This document shows, one piece after another, positions 1-6,247 of a stretch of DNA of 11,482 nucleotides; positions within the stretch are counted from its first letter, which is position 1; every line of letters starts with the position of its first letter. The DNA is taken from the NCBI GenBank assembly GCA_021296165.1, contig JAGWAW010000096.1:1-11482 (forward strand), written 5' to 3'. The position numbers and the translations under genes are program-made. Source of the DNA: Nitrosopumilaceae archaeon. GTDB taxonomy: Archaea; Thermoproteota; Nitrososphaeria; Nitrososphaerales; Nitrosopumilaceae. The notes under the pieces are model-generated. The model searched no databases. It was not told where the DNA came from and saw nothing but the letters and a program-made list of their open reading frames with translations.

Positions 1-1
1 C

Positions 2-73
2 GCCAACCGGCAGAATGCTAGCGAGAGCGGCCCCAAACTGCCCGATCAGTTACCCCCAACATTTGGAATATGA
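2..73 (+). CDS. C-terminal fragment of an unknown gene entering from the left edge
   Basis: A reading frame is open from the window edge to a TGA at 71-73 and ends in LPDQLPPTFGI. The same C-terminal sequence, apart from one residue, is encoded by an inverted copy at the right edge (11408-11482), which argues that this frame was once coding. The stop overlaps an ATG (ATGA at 70-73), an arrangement typical of translationally coupled genes. Upstream of the shared core the two copies still align at the DNA level around ATGCT(A/G)GCG, but a 2-base length difference puts the left copy in a different frame from the right one. The left copy may therefore be frameshifted. The protein family cannot be recognised from 23 residues; a modification enzyme is only a guess from the nuclease-like neighbour. 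Confidence 0.4.
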   Translation, partial: ANRQNASESGPKLPDQLPPTFGI

Positions 74-677
74 GCGTCCAAGGTTTCACACTATACGCGG
101 GAAGAAACGTAATGTTTTTTATGATTCTGATGACAAGAAAATCACCCTGAGGCCGGAGGCACTCGTGTTTCTGCACAACTATCACGCCCCATTACTCAAA
201 ATGATCTTTTTGGAATGGACAATCTTTCTGGAAAAGGCGAATCCCATGATGCCAAAGTTATCAGCCAAGATAGCACGGAATATGGATGACAGCGGCAGGG
301 CGCCCACGAATAAGCAGAAGCGAATGCTGAGCGCGTGTGAAGAGTCAAAAAAATGCTTTTACTGCGACAAAAGCACAGAAGGCGACAATGTACAAACACA
401 CTACGACCCCTTCATACCGTGGTCGTTCCTACACGATACCGAGATCTGGAATCTGGTGGTGAGTTGCCAGACCTGCAACGCAAGCAAGAGCGACATGCTG
501 GCTCCTGAAAGCTGCATGGTGAAACTACTTGCGCGCAACGAAAAGTACCCAAAATTGGTTAAGGATCTCGGCGGTGAGTGGAAAAACGAGATAAAACAAT
601 ACGACGTGTGCGGACACTACGGGTTTGGGATGTGGGATGGTGCCAAAGATACAATACCACAACAGCAGCTGATCTGA
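15..677 (+). CDS. HNH endonuclease-like protein with altered catalytic motif
   Basis: The 220-residue ORF carries an HNH (beta-beta-alpha metal) nuclease domain at about residues 110-165. Visible are a zinc knuckle, CFYC (114-117) paired with CQTC (151-154), the segment DPFIPWSF (131-138), Asn146 in WNLV, and CN-x-x-K (154-158). Family members usually have D-H-F-I-P-W-S; here the general-base His is Pro132, a change one CAC-to-CCC substitution could produce, so cleavage activity is doubtful. An N-terminal helical part (48-88, NYHAP...EWTIFLEKANP) resembles the region preceding HNH in free-standing and restriction-type nucleases. The start is uncertain: ATG at 15 lies inside the upstream gene's tail, TTG at 63 overlaps its stop, and no other ATG precedes residue 63. 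Base composition is more AT-rich than the core genes. It converges on argS with a 63-base gap. It may be a decaying restriction enzyme or homing-type nuclease. Confidence 0.7.
   Translation: MLARAAPNCPISYPQHLEYERPRFHTIRGKKRNVFYDSDDKKITLRPEALVFLHNYHAPLLKMIFLEWTIFLEKANPMMPKLSAKIARNMDDSGRAPTNKQKRMLSACEESKKCFYCDKSTEGDNVQTHYDPFIPWSFLHDTEIWNLVVSCQTCNASKSDMLAPESCMVKLLARNEKYPKLVKDLGGEWKNEIKQYDVCGHYGFGMWDGAKDTIPQQQLI
40..76 (+). repeat. Left copy of 37-bp inverted repeat
   Basis: This 37-base stretch matches the reverse complement of 11405-11441 with one mismatch (T at 50 against C). It encodes the C-terminus (LPDQLPPTFGI and stop) of the gene entering from the edge, plus the ATGA overlap. Similarity continues weakly upstream (about positions 7-30) but stops abruptly after base 76, where the two downstream genes diverge. 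It therefore looks like the conserved 3' end of paralogous genes rather than a transposon end. Confidence 0.85.
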
Positions 678-740
678 TCCCGGACGGTGCGGTACCTGCC
701 ATACCGGCGTGCAAAGGACAGTCTGCTGTATGATTTTACT

Positions 741-2573
741 CTACATTCGTTCCGGCGCCGGTATCCCCAGCACGCCCAGCGCGTCTGATATTACCCTGCA
801 GAACGCCCCGGTCATGCACAACCGTGCATTCTCCAAATCCCCAGCCCCTATGACCTTGTAGGACTCGTAGAATGTGTTGAAGGCGACGGCCAGGTCGTGG
901 CAGTAGCGGGCCACCACTTTGGGGGAGAGGTTGCGGTATGCGTCCCCCATCACAATGTTGTACATTCCCAGCAGTCTCAGCATGGCGCGCTCCTTGTCCT
1001 GCACCAGCACGGACATGTCGCCGGCGTAGTCGGGCTCGGAGGCGGCCCTCTCCAGTATGCGGCGGGCGCGCGCGTGCGAGTACTGCAGGTACGGCGCAGT
1101 GTCTCCCTCTAGGCGGGTAGATCTCTCCATGTCGAATGTGATGGCCCGGCCCAGATCCTGTCGGATCATCTCGTACCGGATGGCGCCGACGGCCACCGCC
1201 CGGGATATCGCATCTGCCATGTCCTCGCTCATATCGGGGTTTCTCTTGTAGGTCTCCTCGGCGGCCCTGTCCCGCAGCTTGCCATACATCTGGTCGGCGC
1301 CCACGTATATGCCCCGGCGCCCGGACATCTGCGAGCTGGCATGTGTCTGGACACCCAGCGTGCGGGCAGTGGCGGCGCTGATCGTCACCGCCTCGTATCC
1401 CAGATGTATATACTCCCCGCCACCGAACCGTCCCATTATGTCCGAGACCATCTTCTGCAGATCCGCCTGTCTGGAATCTATCACGGTAATGACACGGTCG
1501 GCCGCCTCGCGTTCCATGTGTTGGCCGCCCTCCAACACACTCTCATACAGCATGGTGCCGTCCGGCTGGGGGCCATACTTCTTGTACGTGAACGGGTCCT
1601 TCACCAGTCCCATCTTCCAGGCTGCGTAGGGTATGTCCTTGGCCATGTAGGTGGCCGTCCCGTTGCTCCGCACTATGACCTTGTCGCGTATGACCCAGCA
1701 GCCGGCGTTCTCACCCTCGCGGGCCAGCGTGGCAATTCCCATCTCCTTCATATTCCCAAAGGCCGTCTCCCACAGTCCAGATCTAACCACCTGCGACTCG
1801 TAGTTCAGCATGTCGTATCTGATGCCCAAATTCCAACAGGTCTCCAGCTGGTCGGCCAGCACCCGTCGGGTCACTTCGGAGGCCATCTTTGCCGACTCCG
1901 TATCCCCCCGTTCTATGTCGGCCAGTATCTCGCGGCTCCTCTCCTTAAGGCTCGGGTCTTCTCCGGCGCGTTCGGTCACCCCCACATATACGACGTCTCC
2001 GCAGTATGCGTCGAACTTCTTGCCCGGCGGCGGTTCTGTGTCATATCCAATCTGTGTGAATCCCAGCACTACATCGGCTACCTGCAGGCCCGAGTCGTCC
2101 ACGTAGTTCAGCACAGTGACGCGATCACCGGCCTTGCCCAGTATCCTGGATATGGTGTCCCCTATGACCACGTTCCGGACATGCCCTATGTGCAGAGCCT
2201 TGTTGGGGTTGACGCTGGTGTGCTCCACCACGGTGGAACGACGCCCAAAACCTCCTCCGTACCCCTCCGACATGCACGACTCCATTATCCTGCCGGACAA
2301 CACGTCCCAGTCGGCCCACACGTTCAGGTATCCGGAGGGATGCGCCTCCACGCTGGATACGAGGCCGCCGGGGCGGCACCCCTCTGCTATGCGTGCGGCA
2401 GCTTCGGCAGGCTTCATCTTCATGGATCCCGCCATCAGAAATGCTGCGTTGCTGCTGGCATCACCAAATCCTGGCCGCGCCGGCTCCACCGCGTACTCCA
2501 GGCGCGGCATCCCGGCTAGCGCCGTGTCTATCATGTCCCGGGTCGCCTCCAGCAGTGTCTCGTACGCCATCAT
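741..2573 (-). CDS. argS: Arginyl-tRNA synthetase (class Ia)
   Basis: This cytoplasmic enzyme charges tRNA-Arg with arginine using ATP. The 610-residue protein has the full family layout: an N-terminal Arg-specific domain (about 1-95), the class I catalytic core with HIGH at 128-131 inside VNPNKALHIGHVRN, the second signature as QMSGR at 415-419 in place of KMSKS, and the C-terminal DALR anticodon-binding helical domain (about 490-610, starting APYLQYSHARAR and ending LGIPAPERM). The Lys-to-Gln change in the second motif is compatible with ArgRS, where this motif is often degenerate. The start ATG at 2573 overlaps the TGA of the upstream phosphatase gene (ATGA, 4 bases), so the two are one operon and probably translationally coupled; a second ATG follows immediately. 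The length is normal and nothing suggests damage. Confidence 0.97.
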   Translation of the reverse strand: MMAYETLLEATRDMIDTALAGMPRLEYAVEPARPGFGDASSNAAFLMAGSMKMKPAEAAARIAEGCRPGGLVSSVEAHPSGYLNVWADWDVLSGRIMESCMSEGYGGGFGRRSTVVEHTSVNPNKALHIGHVRNVVIGDTISRILGKAGDRVTVLNYVDDSGLQVADVVLGFTQIGYDTEPPPGKKFDAYCGDVVYVGVTERAGEDPSLKERSREILADIERGDTESAKMASEVTRRVLADQLETCWNLGIRYDMLNYESQVVRSGLWETAFGNMKEMGIATLAREGENAGCWVIRDKVIVRSNGTATYMAKDIPYAAWKMGLVKDPFTYKKYGPQPDGTMLYESVLEGGQHMEREAADRVITVIDSRQADLQKMVSDIMGRFGGGEYIHLGYEAVTISAATARTLGVQTHASSQMSGRRGIYVGADQMYGKLRDRAAEETYKRNPDMSEDMADAISRAVAVGAIRYEMIRQDLGRAITFDMERSTRLEGDTAPYLQYSHARARRILERAASEPDYAGDMSVLVQDKERAMLRLLGMYNIVMGDAYRNLSPKVVARYCHDLAVAFNTFYESYKVIGAGDLENARLCMTGAFCRVISDALGVLGIPAPERM

Positions 2574-3265
2574 GCGTCCCCCGCCAGCCGGGGTGCCAGC
2601 CGCTGAAGCGCCTCCACCACTCCGTCGCCGCCCGGAGACGTGGTCACCATGTCGGCAGACCTGGCCACCCGCTCCGGGGCGTTGGCCAGTGCCACGCTCA
2701 GGCCGGCCTCTCGAAACATGGGTATGTCGGTGCCGCTATCGCCTATGGCAATGGTGCGGGCCCGCTCGGCACCATGCTCAGCGTACATCTCTTGTAGGCC
2801 ACGGCCCTTGTCTATGCCCCTGGAGTTGATATGTATGGCATATCCACTGTCGGATATGGTGACCTCCGGATGCATGGTCCGTACGATCTTGGCTGCCTCC
2901 TCAATATCAAAGGTGCGCTCCAACACCACCTCGGTCATTCTGGGGAGTACGGCCTTCTCCCGCATGCCGGGCACCTGCTCCTGCAACATATGGTATGCCT
3001 TCCGGCATGCCTCGATGTCACCCAGCAGCACATGCGAAGCCGGACCCGTTGTTATGCAGCCGCCATTCTCACCCACTGCAATTCCGCCGGTGCCCCCGAA
3101 CACCGACAGCACGTACGCCTCCACCGAGGAGCGGCCGGTCACGTATACCACCCTGTGGCCCATCGCGGCCACGCTCCGGAGAGCCCCCAAGGCTCCCAGG
3201 TGTATGGTTCCGTTCCCGTTCTCGGTTATGGTGCCGTCTATGTCCACGGCCAGTGTCCACCGCAT
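2570..3265 (-). CDS. pgp: Phosphoglycolate phosphatase, archaeal HAD type
   Basis: This is a HAD-superfamily phosphatase that likely removes phosphate from 2-phosphoglycolate. With the start used here it has 231 residues, normal for the archaeal family. Motif I is DIDGT at residues 8-12 (nucleophile Asp8, acid Asp10), motif II is VTGRS at about 42-46, the motif III Lys is in DKG near 153, and motif IV is GDSGTDIPMF near 175-184 (metal binding). The cap between motifs II and III is of the C2 (Cof/SPP-like) type. An upstream ATG at 3283 is possible, but a TATA box centred near 3291 lies 26 bases before the ATG at 3265, which favours a leaderless transcript starting there, and family proteins start just before the DIDGT strand. 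It is first in the operon with argS. Sucrose-phosphatase-like or other HAD substrates cannot be excluded. Confidence 0.9.
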   Translation of the reverse strand: MRWTLAVDIDGTITENGNGTIHLGALGALRSVAAMGHRVVYVTGRSSVEAYVLSVFGGTGGIAVGENGGCITTGPASHVLLGDIEACRKAYHMLQEQVPGMREKAVLPRMTEVVLERTFDIEEAAKIVRTMHPEVTISDSGYAIHINSRGIDKGRGLQEMYAEHGAERARTIAIGDSGTDIPMFREAGLSVALANAPERVARSADMVTTSPGGDGVVEALQRLAPRLAGDA

Positions 3266-3286
3266 GGCCTGTCCCCGTAGCATCCG

Positions 3287-3295
3287 ATAATTATT
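3287..3295 (-). promoter_or_regulatory. TATA box for pgp-argS operon
   Basis: On the minus strand this reads AATAATTAT in an otherwise GC-rich gap. Its centre is 26 bases upstream of the ATG at 3265, the archaeal TATA-to-start-site spacing. This implies a leaderless mRNA and supports the shorter phosphatase start. Confidence 0.6.
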
Positions 3296-3314
3296 CTATG
3301 GCGCGGCCTAACAC

Positions 3315-3322
3315 CATTATAC
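3315..3322 (+). promoter_or_regulatory. TATA box for the DRG-type GTPase gene
   Basis: The sequence CATTATAC is centred about 28 bases before the ATG at 3347 and only about 22 before the ATG at 3341. The spacing, with the sequence of family N-termini, favours 3347 as the start of a leaderless message. The box sits 20 bases from the divergent pgp TATA box, so the two promoters are back to back. Confidence 0.5.
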
Positions 3323-3346
3323 CAAAATCTCCCGGCCACCATGTCC

Positions 3347-4450
3347 ATGGGCATACCCGAACGGATAAAGGCCATCCAAGACGAGATGGCCCGCACCCAG
3401 ATCAACAAGGCCACCGAGCACCACATCGGCCTGCTCAAGGCCAAGATTGCCAAGCTGAAGCGGGAGCAGGAGGAGCAGGCCACAAAAAAGTCGGGCATAA
3501 AGCAGGACGGCTTTGACGTGCGGCGCGCCGGTGACGCCACCGTGGTGCTCATCGGGCTGCCCAGCGTCGGCAAGTCCACCCTGCTGAACCGCCTCACCGG
3601 CGCCAACTCGGCGGTGGGAGCATTCCAGTTTACAACACTCACCGTGGTCCCTGGCATGATGGAGTACAGGGGCGCCCGTATTCAGGTTCTGGACCTGCCC
3701 GGAATAATAAAGGGGGCATCCTCAGGCCGGGGCCTGGGAAAGCGCATACTCTCGGTGGCCCGGAGCGCCGACCTGGTGCTCTTGGTACTGGACGTCTTCC
3801 AGCCGTATCACCAGGACGTGCTGGTGCAGGAGCTGGGAAATATGGGGATACGTCTCAACACACTGCCACCCAACATCACCATCGAGAGAGCCGGATCTGG
3901 AGGGATAGCGGTGGCCCGGCTGGTTGGCCCGACTGGCATCACCGACGGGCATATCCGGGACATGCTACACCTGTACGGGATAATGAATGCCCGGGTTGTC
4001 ATGCGGGAGGATATCACCTCAGAGCAGCTGGCCGACCACTTGGCGGGCAACGCTGTGTATGCCAAGGCCATCACCATCCTGAACAAGACGGATCTGGTGG
4101 ACGGGTCATTCGTAAAACAAGTGGCCGGGATCATCGGTACCGGATTCGTGGGGGTGTCGGCCGACTCGGGCTCCAACATAGGGATGCTTCGTGACACCAT
4201 ATACGAGCGTCTTAACTTTATCCGGATATACATGAGGCCCAAAGGGGGACCCACTGACTATGACGAGCCGCTCATAGCCCAGGATGGCGACACCGTTGAG
4301 GATGTGTGCAACAAACTTCACCGCGATATGAGGCGGCAGTTCCGGTACGGGCTTGTCTGGGGGAGCAGCGTCAAGTTCGGCGGCCAGCGGGTGGGCATCT
4401 CACACGTGCTACATGACGAGGACGTCCTGACAATAATAAAGCGGCGATGA
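3347..4450 (+). CDS. DRG/OBG-family GTPase with TGS domain
   Basis: This is a ribosome- or translation-associated GTPase of the DRG (developmentally regulated GTP-binding) branch of the OBG family, conserved in archaea and eukaryotes. Counting from the ATG at 3341, the N-terminal helical region contains NKATEHHIGLLKAKIAKL (23-40), a DRG signature. G1 is GLPSVGKST (72-80), G2 lies around FQFTTLT (96-101), G3 is DLPG (118-121), G4 is NKTD (248-251) and G5 is SAD (273-275). An inserted segment typical of DRG lies between G3 and G4. A TGS domain (about 292-368), with KGGPTDYDEP and a C-terminal DEDVLTIIKR, completes it. Starting at the second ATG (3347, MGIPERIKAIQ) gives 367 residues, matches family N-termini and fits the TATA spacing. 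It ends two bases from the convergent collagen-like gene. Confidence 0.93.
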   Translation: MGIPERIKAIQDEMARTQINKATEHHIGLLKAKIAKLKREQEEQATKKSGIKQDGFDVRRAGDATVVLIGLPSVGKSTLLNRLTGANSAVGAFQFTTLTVVPGMMEYRGARIQVLDLPGIIKGASSGRGLGKRILSVARSADLVLLVLDVFQPYHQDVLVQELGNMGIRLNTLPPNITIERAGSGGIAVARLVGPTGITDGHIRDMLHLYGIMNARVVMREDITSEQLADHLAGNAVYAKAITILNKTDLVDGSFVKQVAGIIGTGFVGVSADSGSNIGMLRDTIYERLNFIRIYMRPKGGPTDYDEPLIAQDGDTVEDVCNKLHRDMRRQFRYGLVWGSSVKFGGQRVGISHVLHDEDVLTIIKRR

Positions 4451-4452
4451 TG

Positions 4453-5964
4453 TCAGTACAGCAGACTGGTGAGGCGTATCTGCTCCTCGGCAGTTATTGC
4501 CCCCTTGGCGGCCAGCGCCTCTACTAGTTCCTTCAACAGATCCCTGTGCCGCGCCAACTCTCCGGCCTCACCGGCCTCACCGGGGGGTCCGGGTGGTCCC
4601 CGAATGCCCTTCTCACCAGACGGTCCTTGGTGCCCCTGCTCCCCGGCGGGGCCTTGCGGCCCTGCAGGCCCGGGCGGGCCTGACGTGCCCCGTTCTCCTT
4701 GTAGTCCCTGCGGTCCCTGCGGCCCCTTAATGCCCTGCTCCCCTGGTGGTCCCTGTGACCCTGCGGTCCCTTTGGGTCCCTGGACTCCGGCCGGTCCCTG
4801 CTCCCCGGCAGGTCCCTTCTCCCCCTTCTCTCCAGGCTGACCGGGAAGCCCCACCGGTCCCTTCTCTCCGGGCAGTCCCGGCGGGCCAGTTATGCCCTTA
4901 TCGCCCTGTGGTCCCTGCTCTCCAGTTGGTCCACGAGCTCCTGTCACACCCTTGTCTCCGGTCGGCCCCTTCTCCCCGGTCGGCCCCTTCTCCCCCTTCT
5001 CCCCGGTCAGCCCCCGCTCTCCAGTAGGTCCCTTGGACCCACGCGTACCCTGCGGTCCCTGTTCTCCAATGATACCTCTCTCTCCGAGAGGGCCGGTCAC
5101 ACCACGAGCCCCCGTCGGGCCCTTATCGCCGACAGGTCCAAGAGGACCCTTGTCCCCCTTATCGCCAGCGGCTCCAATCGGGCCCTTATCGCCAGGCGGC
5201 CCACGGTATCCGCGCTCGCCCTTATCGCCAGCGGGTCCCTTGTCGCCCGTTTGCCCCTTCTCGCCGCGATCCCCCGGTTGGCCTACTGGTCCCCTGTCGC
5301 CCGTAGCTCCCTTCTCTCCGGGAAGGCCCGGAGGTCCGGCCGGTCCCCGCGTACCCTGCGGCCCCCGCTCGCCCATCGGTCCGGAGGGTCCCGCGGGCCC
5401 ATGCGGCCCCCGCTCGCCCATCGGTCCGGAGGGTCCATGCGGCCCCCGCTCGCCCATCGGTCCGGAGGGTCCTACCGGCCCCATCGGCCCAACAGGACCT
5501 CTGGGTCCTGCGGCCCCCGGCTGTCCTATGGACCCTGCAGATCCCTGCTCCGGATATGGGTCTGGCTGTTCCGGTCCAGGCTGGGACGGCACCGCGCGTG
5601 GAGATCCCACCAGGGTGTCGTCCGTTGCCCGCTCCGTGGGGGATTCTGCCTTGGGTCGCCCGCTCCGGGGATTTATCTCAAATATTGTGCACTCCTGCGT
5701 GAATAGATCGGCGGCTACCACCCACAGGGATTCCGCCGCGCTGGCCTCGTCGGGCACGGGATTCTCTGCGGTGCCCAGCGTCTCGCTGAACGTGCCGTCG
5801 GTGACCCTCAAATGGAACGTATCTTCCCAGATGGGCTTGTATCGTCTGCTTCTGGCGGCATCCTCGTCAAGACGGTCCCTGTATATGGACAACCTTATCT
5901 CATATACGCCGTTTTTGGAGAACGGCGCCCTGCCAGACACGGTAATACTGCGGGGCGCAAACAT
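4453..5964 (-). CDS. Collagen-like triple-helix repeat protein
   Basis: With the ATG at 5964 the protein has 503 residues. Residues 1-100 form a non-collagenous domain with alternating hydrophobic segments, perhaps beta-rich (VYEIRLSIYR, DTFHLRVTDGTF, SLWVVAADLF). A Pro/Ser/Glu-rich linker follows (about 100-140), then 110 uninterrupted Gly-X-Y triplets (about 141-470), then a 33-residue hydrophobic/charged tail (LLKELVEALAAKGAITAEEQ) that could be a helical trimerising element. Y positions are rich in Lys and Arg, and GEK/GDK/GER triplets are common, as in bacterial collagens that stabilise the helix without hydroxyproline. I see no signal peptide, transmembrane segment or LPXTG-like anchor, so the location is unclear. 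A TTG at 5979 would add five residues, but a TATA box 26 bases before 5964 favours the ATG. A surface or host-interaction role is inference. Confidence 0.9.
   Translation of the reverse strand: MFAPRSITVSGRAPFSKNGVYEIRLSIYRDRLDEDAARSRRYKPIWEDTFHLRVTDGTFSETLGTAENPVPDEASAAESLWVVAADLFTQECTIFEINPRSGRPKAESPTERATDDTLVGSPRAVPSQPGPEQPDPYPEQGSAGSIGQPGAAGPRGPVGPMGPVGPSGPMGERGPHGPSGPMGERGPHGPAGPSGPMGERGPQGTRGPAGPPGLPGEKGATGDRGPVGQPGDRGEKGQTGDKGPAGDKGERGYRGPPGDKGPIGAAGDKGDKGPLGPVGDKGPTGARGVTGPLGERGIIGEQGPQGTRGSKGPTGERGLTGEKGEKGPTGEKGPTGDKGVTGARGPTGEQGPQGDKGITGPPGLPGEKGPVGLPGQPGEKGEKGPAGEQGPAGVQGPKGTAGSQGPPGEQGIKGPQGPQGLQGERGTSGPPGPAGPQGPAGEQGHQGPSGEKGIRGPPGPPGEAGEAGELARHRDLLKELVEALAAKGAITAEEQIRLTSLLY
5357..5472 (-). 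repeat. Triplicated 35-bp DNA repeat inside the collagen-like gene
   Basis: The 35-base sequence TGCGGCCCCCGCTCGCCCAT... occurs perfectly at 5357-5391, 5402-5436 and 5438-5472 (offsets 45 and 36 bases). It encodes repeated GPSGPMGERGP(H/Q)G blocks near the N-terminal end of the triple helix. All offsets are multiples of nine bases, so gain or loss of a copy keeps both reading frame and Gly-X-Y register. Perfect identity contrasts with the diverged remainder of the repeat domain and indicates recent duplication or gene conversion. Confidence 0.85.
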
Positions 5965-5986
5965 GATGGCCGTACTCAACCTGTAC

Positions 5987-5993
5987 TATTTTA
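5987..5993 (-). promoter_or_regulatory. TATA box for the collagen-like gene
   Basis: The minus strand reads TAAAATA, within GAGTAAAATAGTAC. Its centre is 26 bases upstream of the ATG at 5964, consistent with a leaderless transcript and with rejecting the TTG at 5979. Confidence 0.6.
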
Positions 5994-5994
5994 C

Positions 5995-6181
5995 TCTTGT
6001 TTGGTTGGGTGCTGAAAGCGCTGCCAGGGGGCGCCGCGAGGTTGTCTCATACACGGATTTTCATTCGAGTGCTACACCCGCCTAGGATCTGGACGGCGCC
6101 GGACCGTATCTCTCGCTTCTGAGGGCTCGTGCGGCCCGCCGCGGCGCCTCGGGGTTCAGGGTGGCTTGTTTGCGTTATCTC
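5995..6181. other. GC-rich intergenic region without a recognisable gene
   Basis: This lies between the divergent promoters of the collagen-like gene and the metalloprotease-like gene. I see no convincing ORF, tRNA T-loop or C/D box signature on either strand. It contains several GGCGCC-type palindromes: GGCGCCGC near 6029 can pair with GCGGCGCC near 6143, and a small GCGG-CCCG-CCGC hairpin lies near 6132. These could fold if transcribed, but high GC makes such matches common. It may simply be spacer or upstream control DNA. Confidence 0.4.
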
Positions 6182-6183
6182 TT

Positions 6184-6208
6184 ATAGTATTGATACTATT
6201 GATACTAT
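6184..6208. repeat. Operator-like inverted and tandem repeat
   Basis: A perfect 7-base inverted repeat, ATAGTAT-TG-ATACTAT, occupies 6184-6199. The right half with its spacer, TGATACTAT, is repeated in tandem at 6200-6208, giving a third half-site. It sits just upstream of, and abutting, the TATA-like sequences of the gene at 6248. Symmetry with short spacing at a promoter is typical of a dimeric transcription factor site. The regulator is unknown. Confidence 0.55.
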
Positions 6209-6226
6209 TATAGTGTATTTGATATT
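6208..6226 (+). promoter_or_regulatory. Probable promoter of the metalloprotease-like gene
   Basis: Two overlapping TATA candidates are present: TTATAG at 6208-6213 and TATTTGATA at 6216-6224. The second is centred about 28 bases before the ATG at 6248, so a leaderless message is again possible; the first would leave a short leader. The operator-like repeat lies directly upstream. Confidence 0.45.
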
Positions 6227-6247
6227 CCAAACCGCCGAACACATACC

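Noticed and set aside
1315..1331. QMSGR in ArgRS as a damaged KMSKS motif
   Set aside because: ArgRS enzymes commonly carry degenerate versions of this motif, and the rest of the protein is full length and well conserved.
1341..2519. 392-residue plus-strand ORF
   Set aside because: It lies entirely antisense to argS, has no recognisable domain and reflects high-GC codon structure of the real gene.
4453..5964. Gly-X-Y repeats as a CRISPR-like array
   Set aside because: Repeats follow a three-codon rhythm inside one long reading frame with no unique spacers of constant length.
4892..6085. 397-residue plus-strand ORF made of Pro-rich triplets
   Set aside because: It is the antisense of the Gly-X-Y gene: GGN Gly codons read NCC on the other strand and stop codons are rare. 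No promoter fits, and the minus-strand protein has perfect collagen register.
5995..6181. tRNA or C/D box RNA in the 6-kb intergenic region
   Set aside because: No GTTCRANTC-type T-loop, CCA-compatible acceptor stem or RTGATGA/CTGA box pair was found on either strand.
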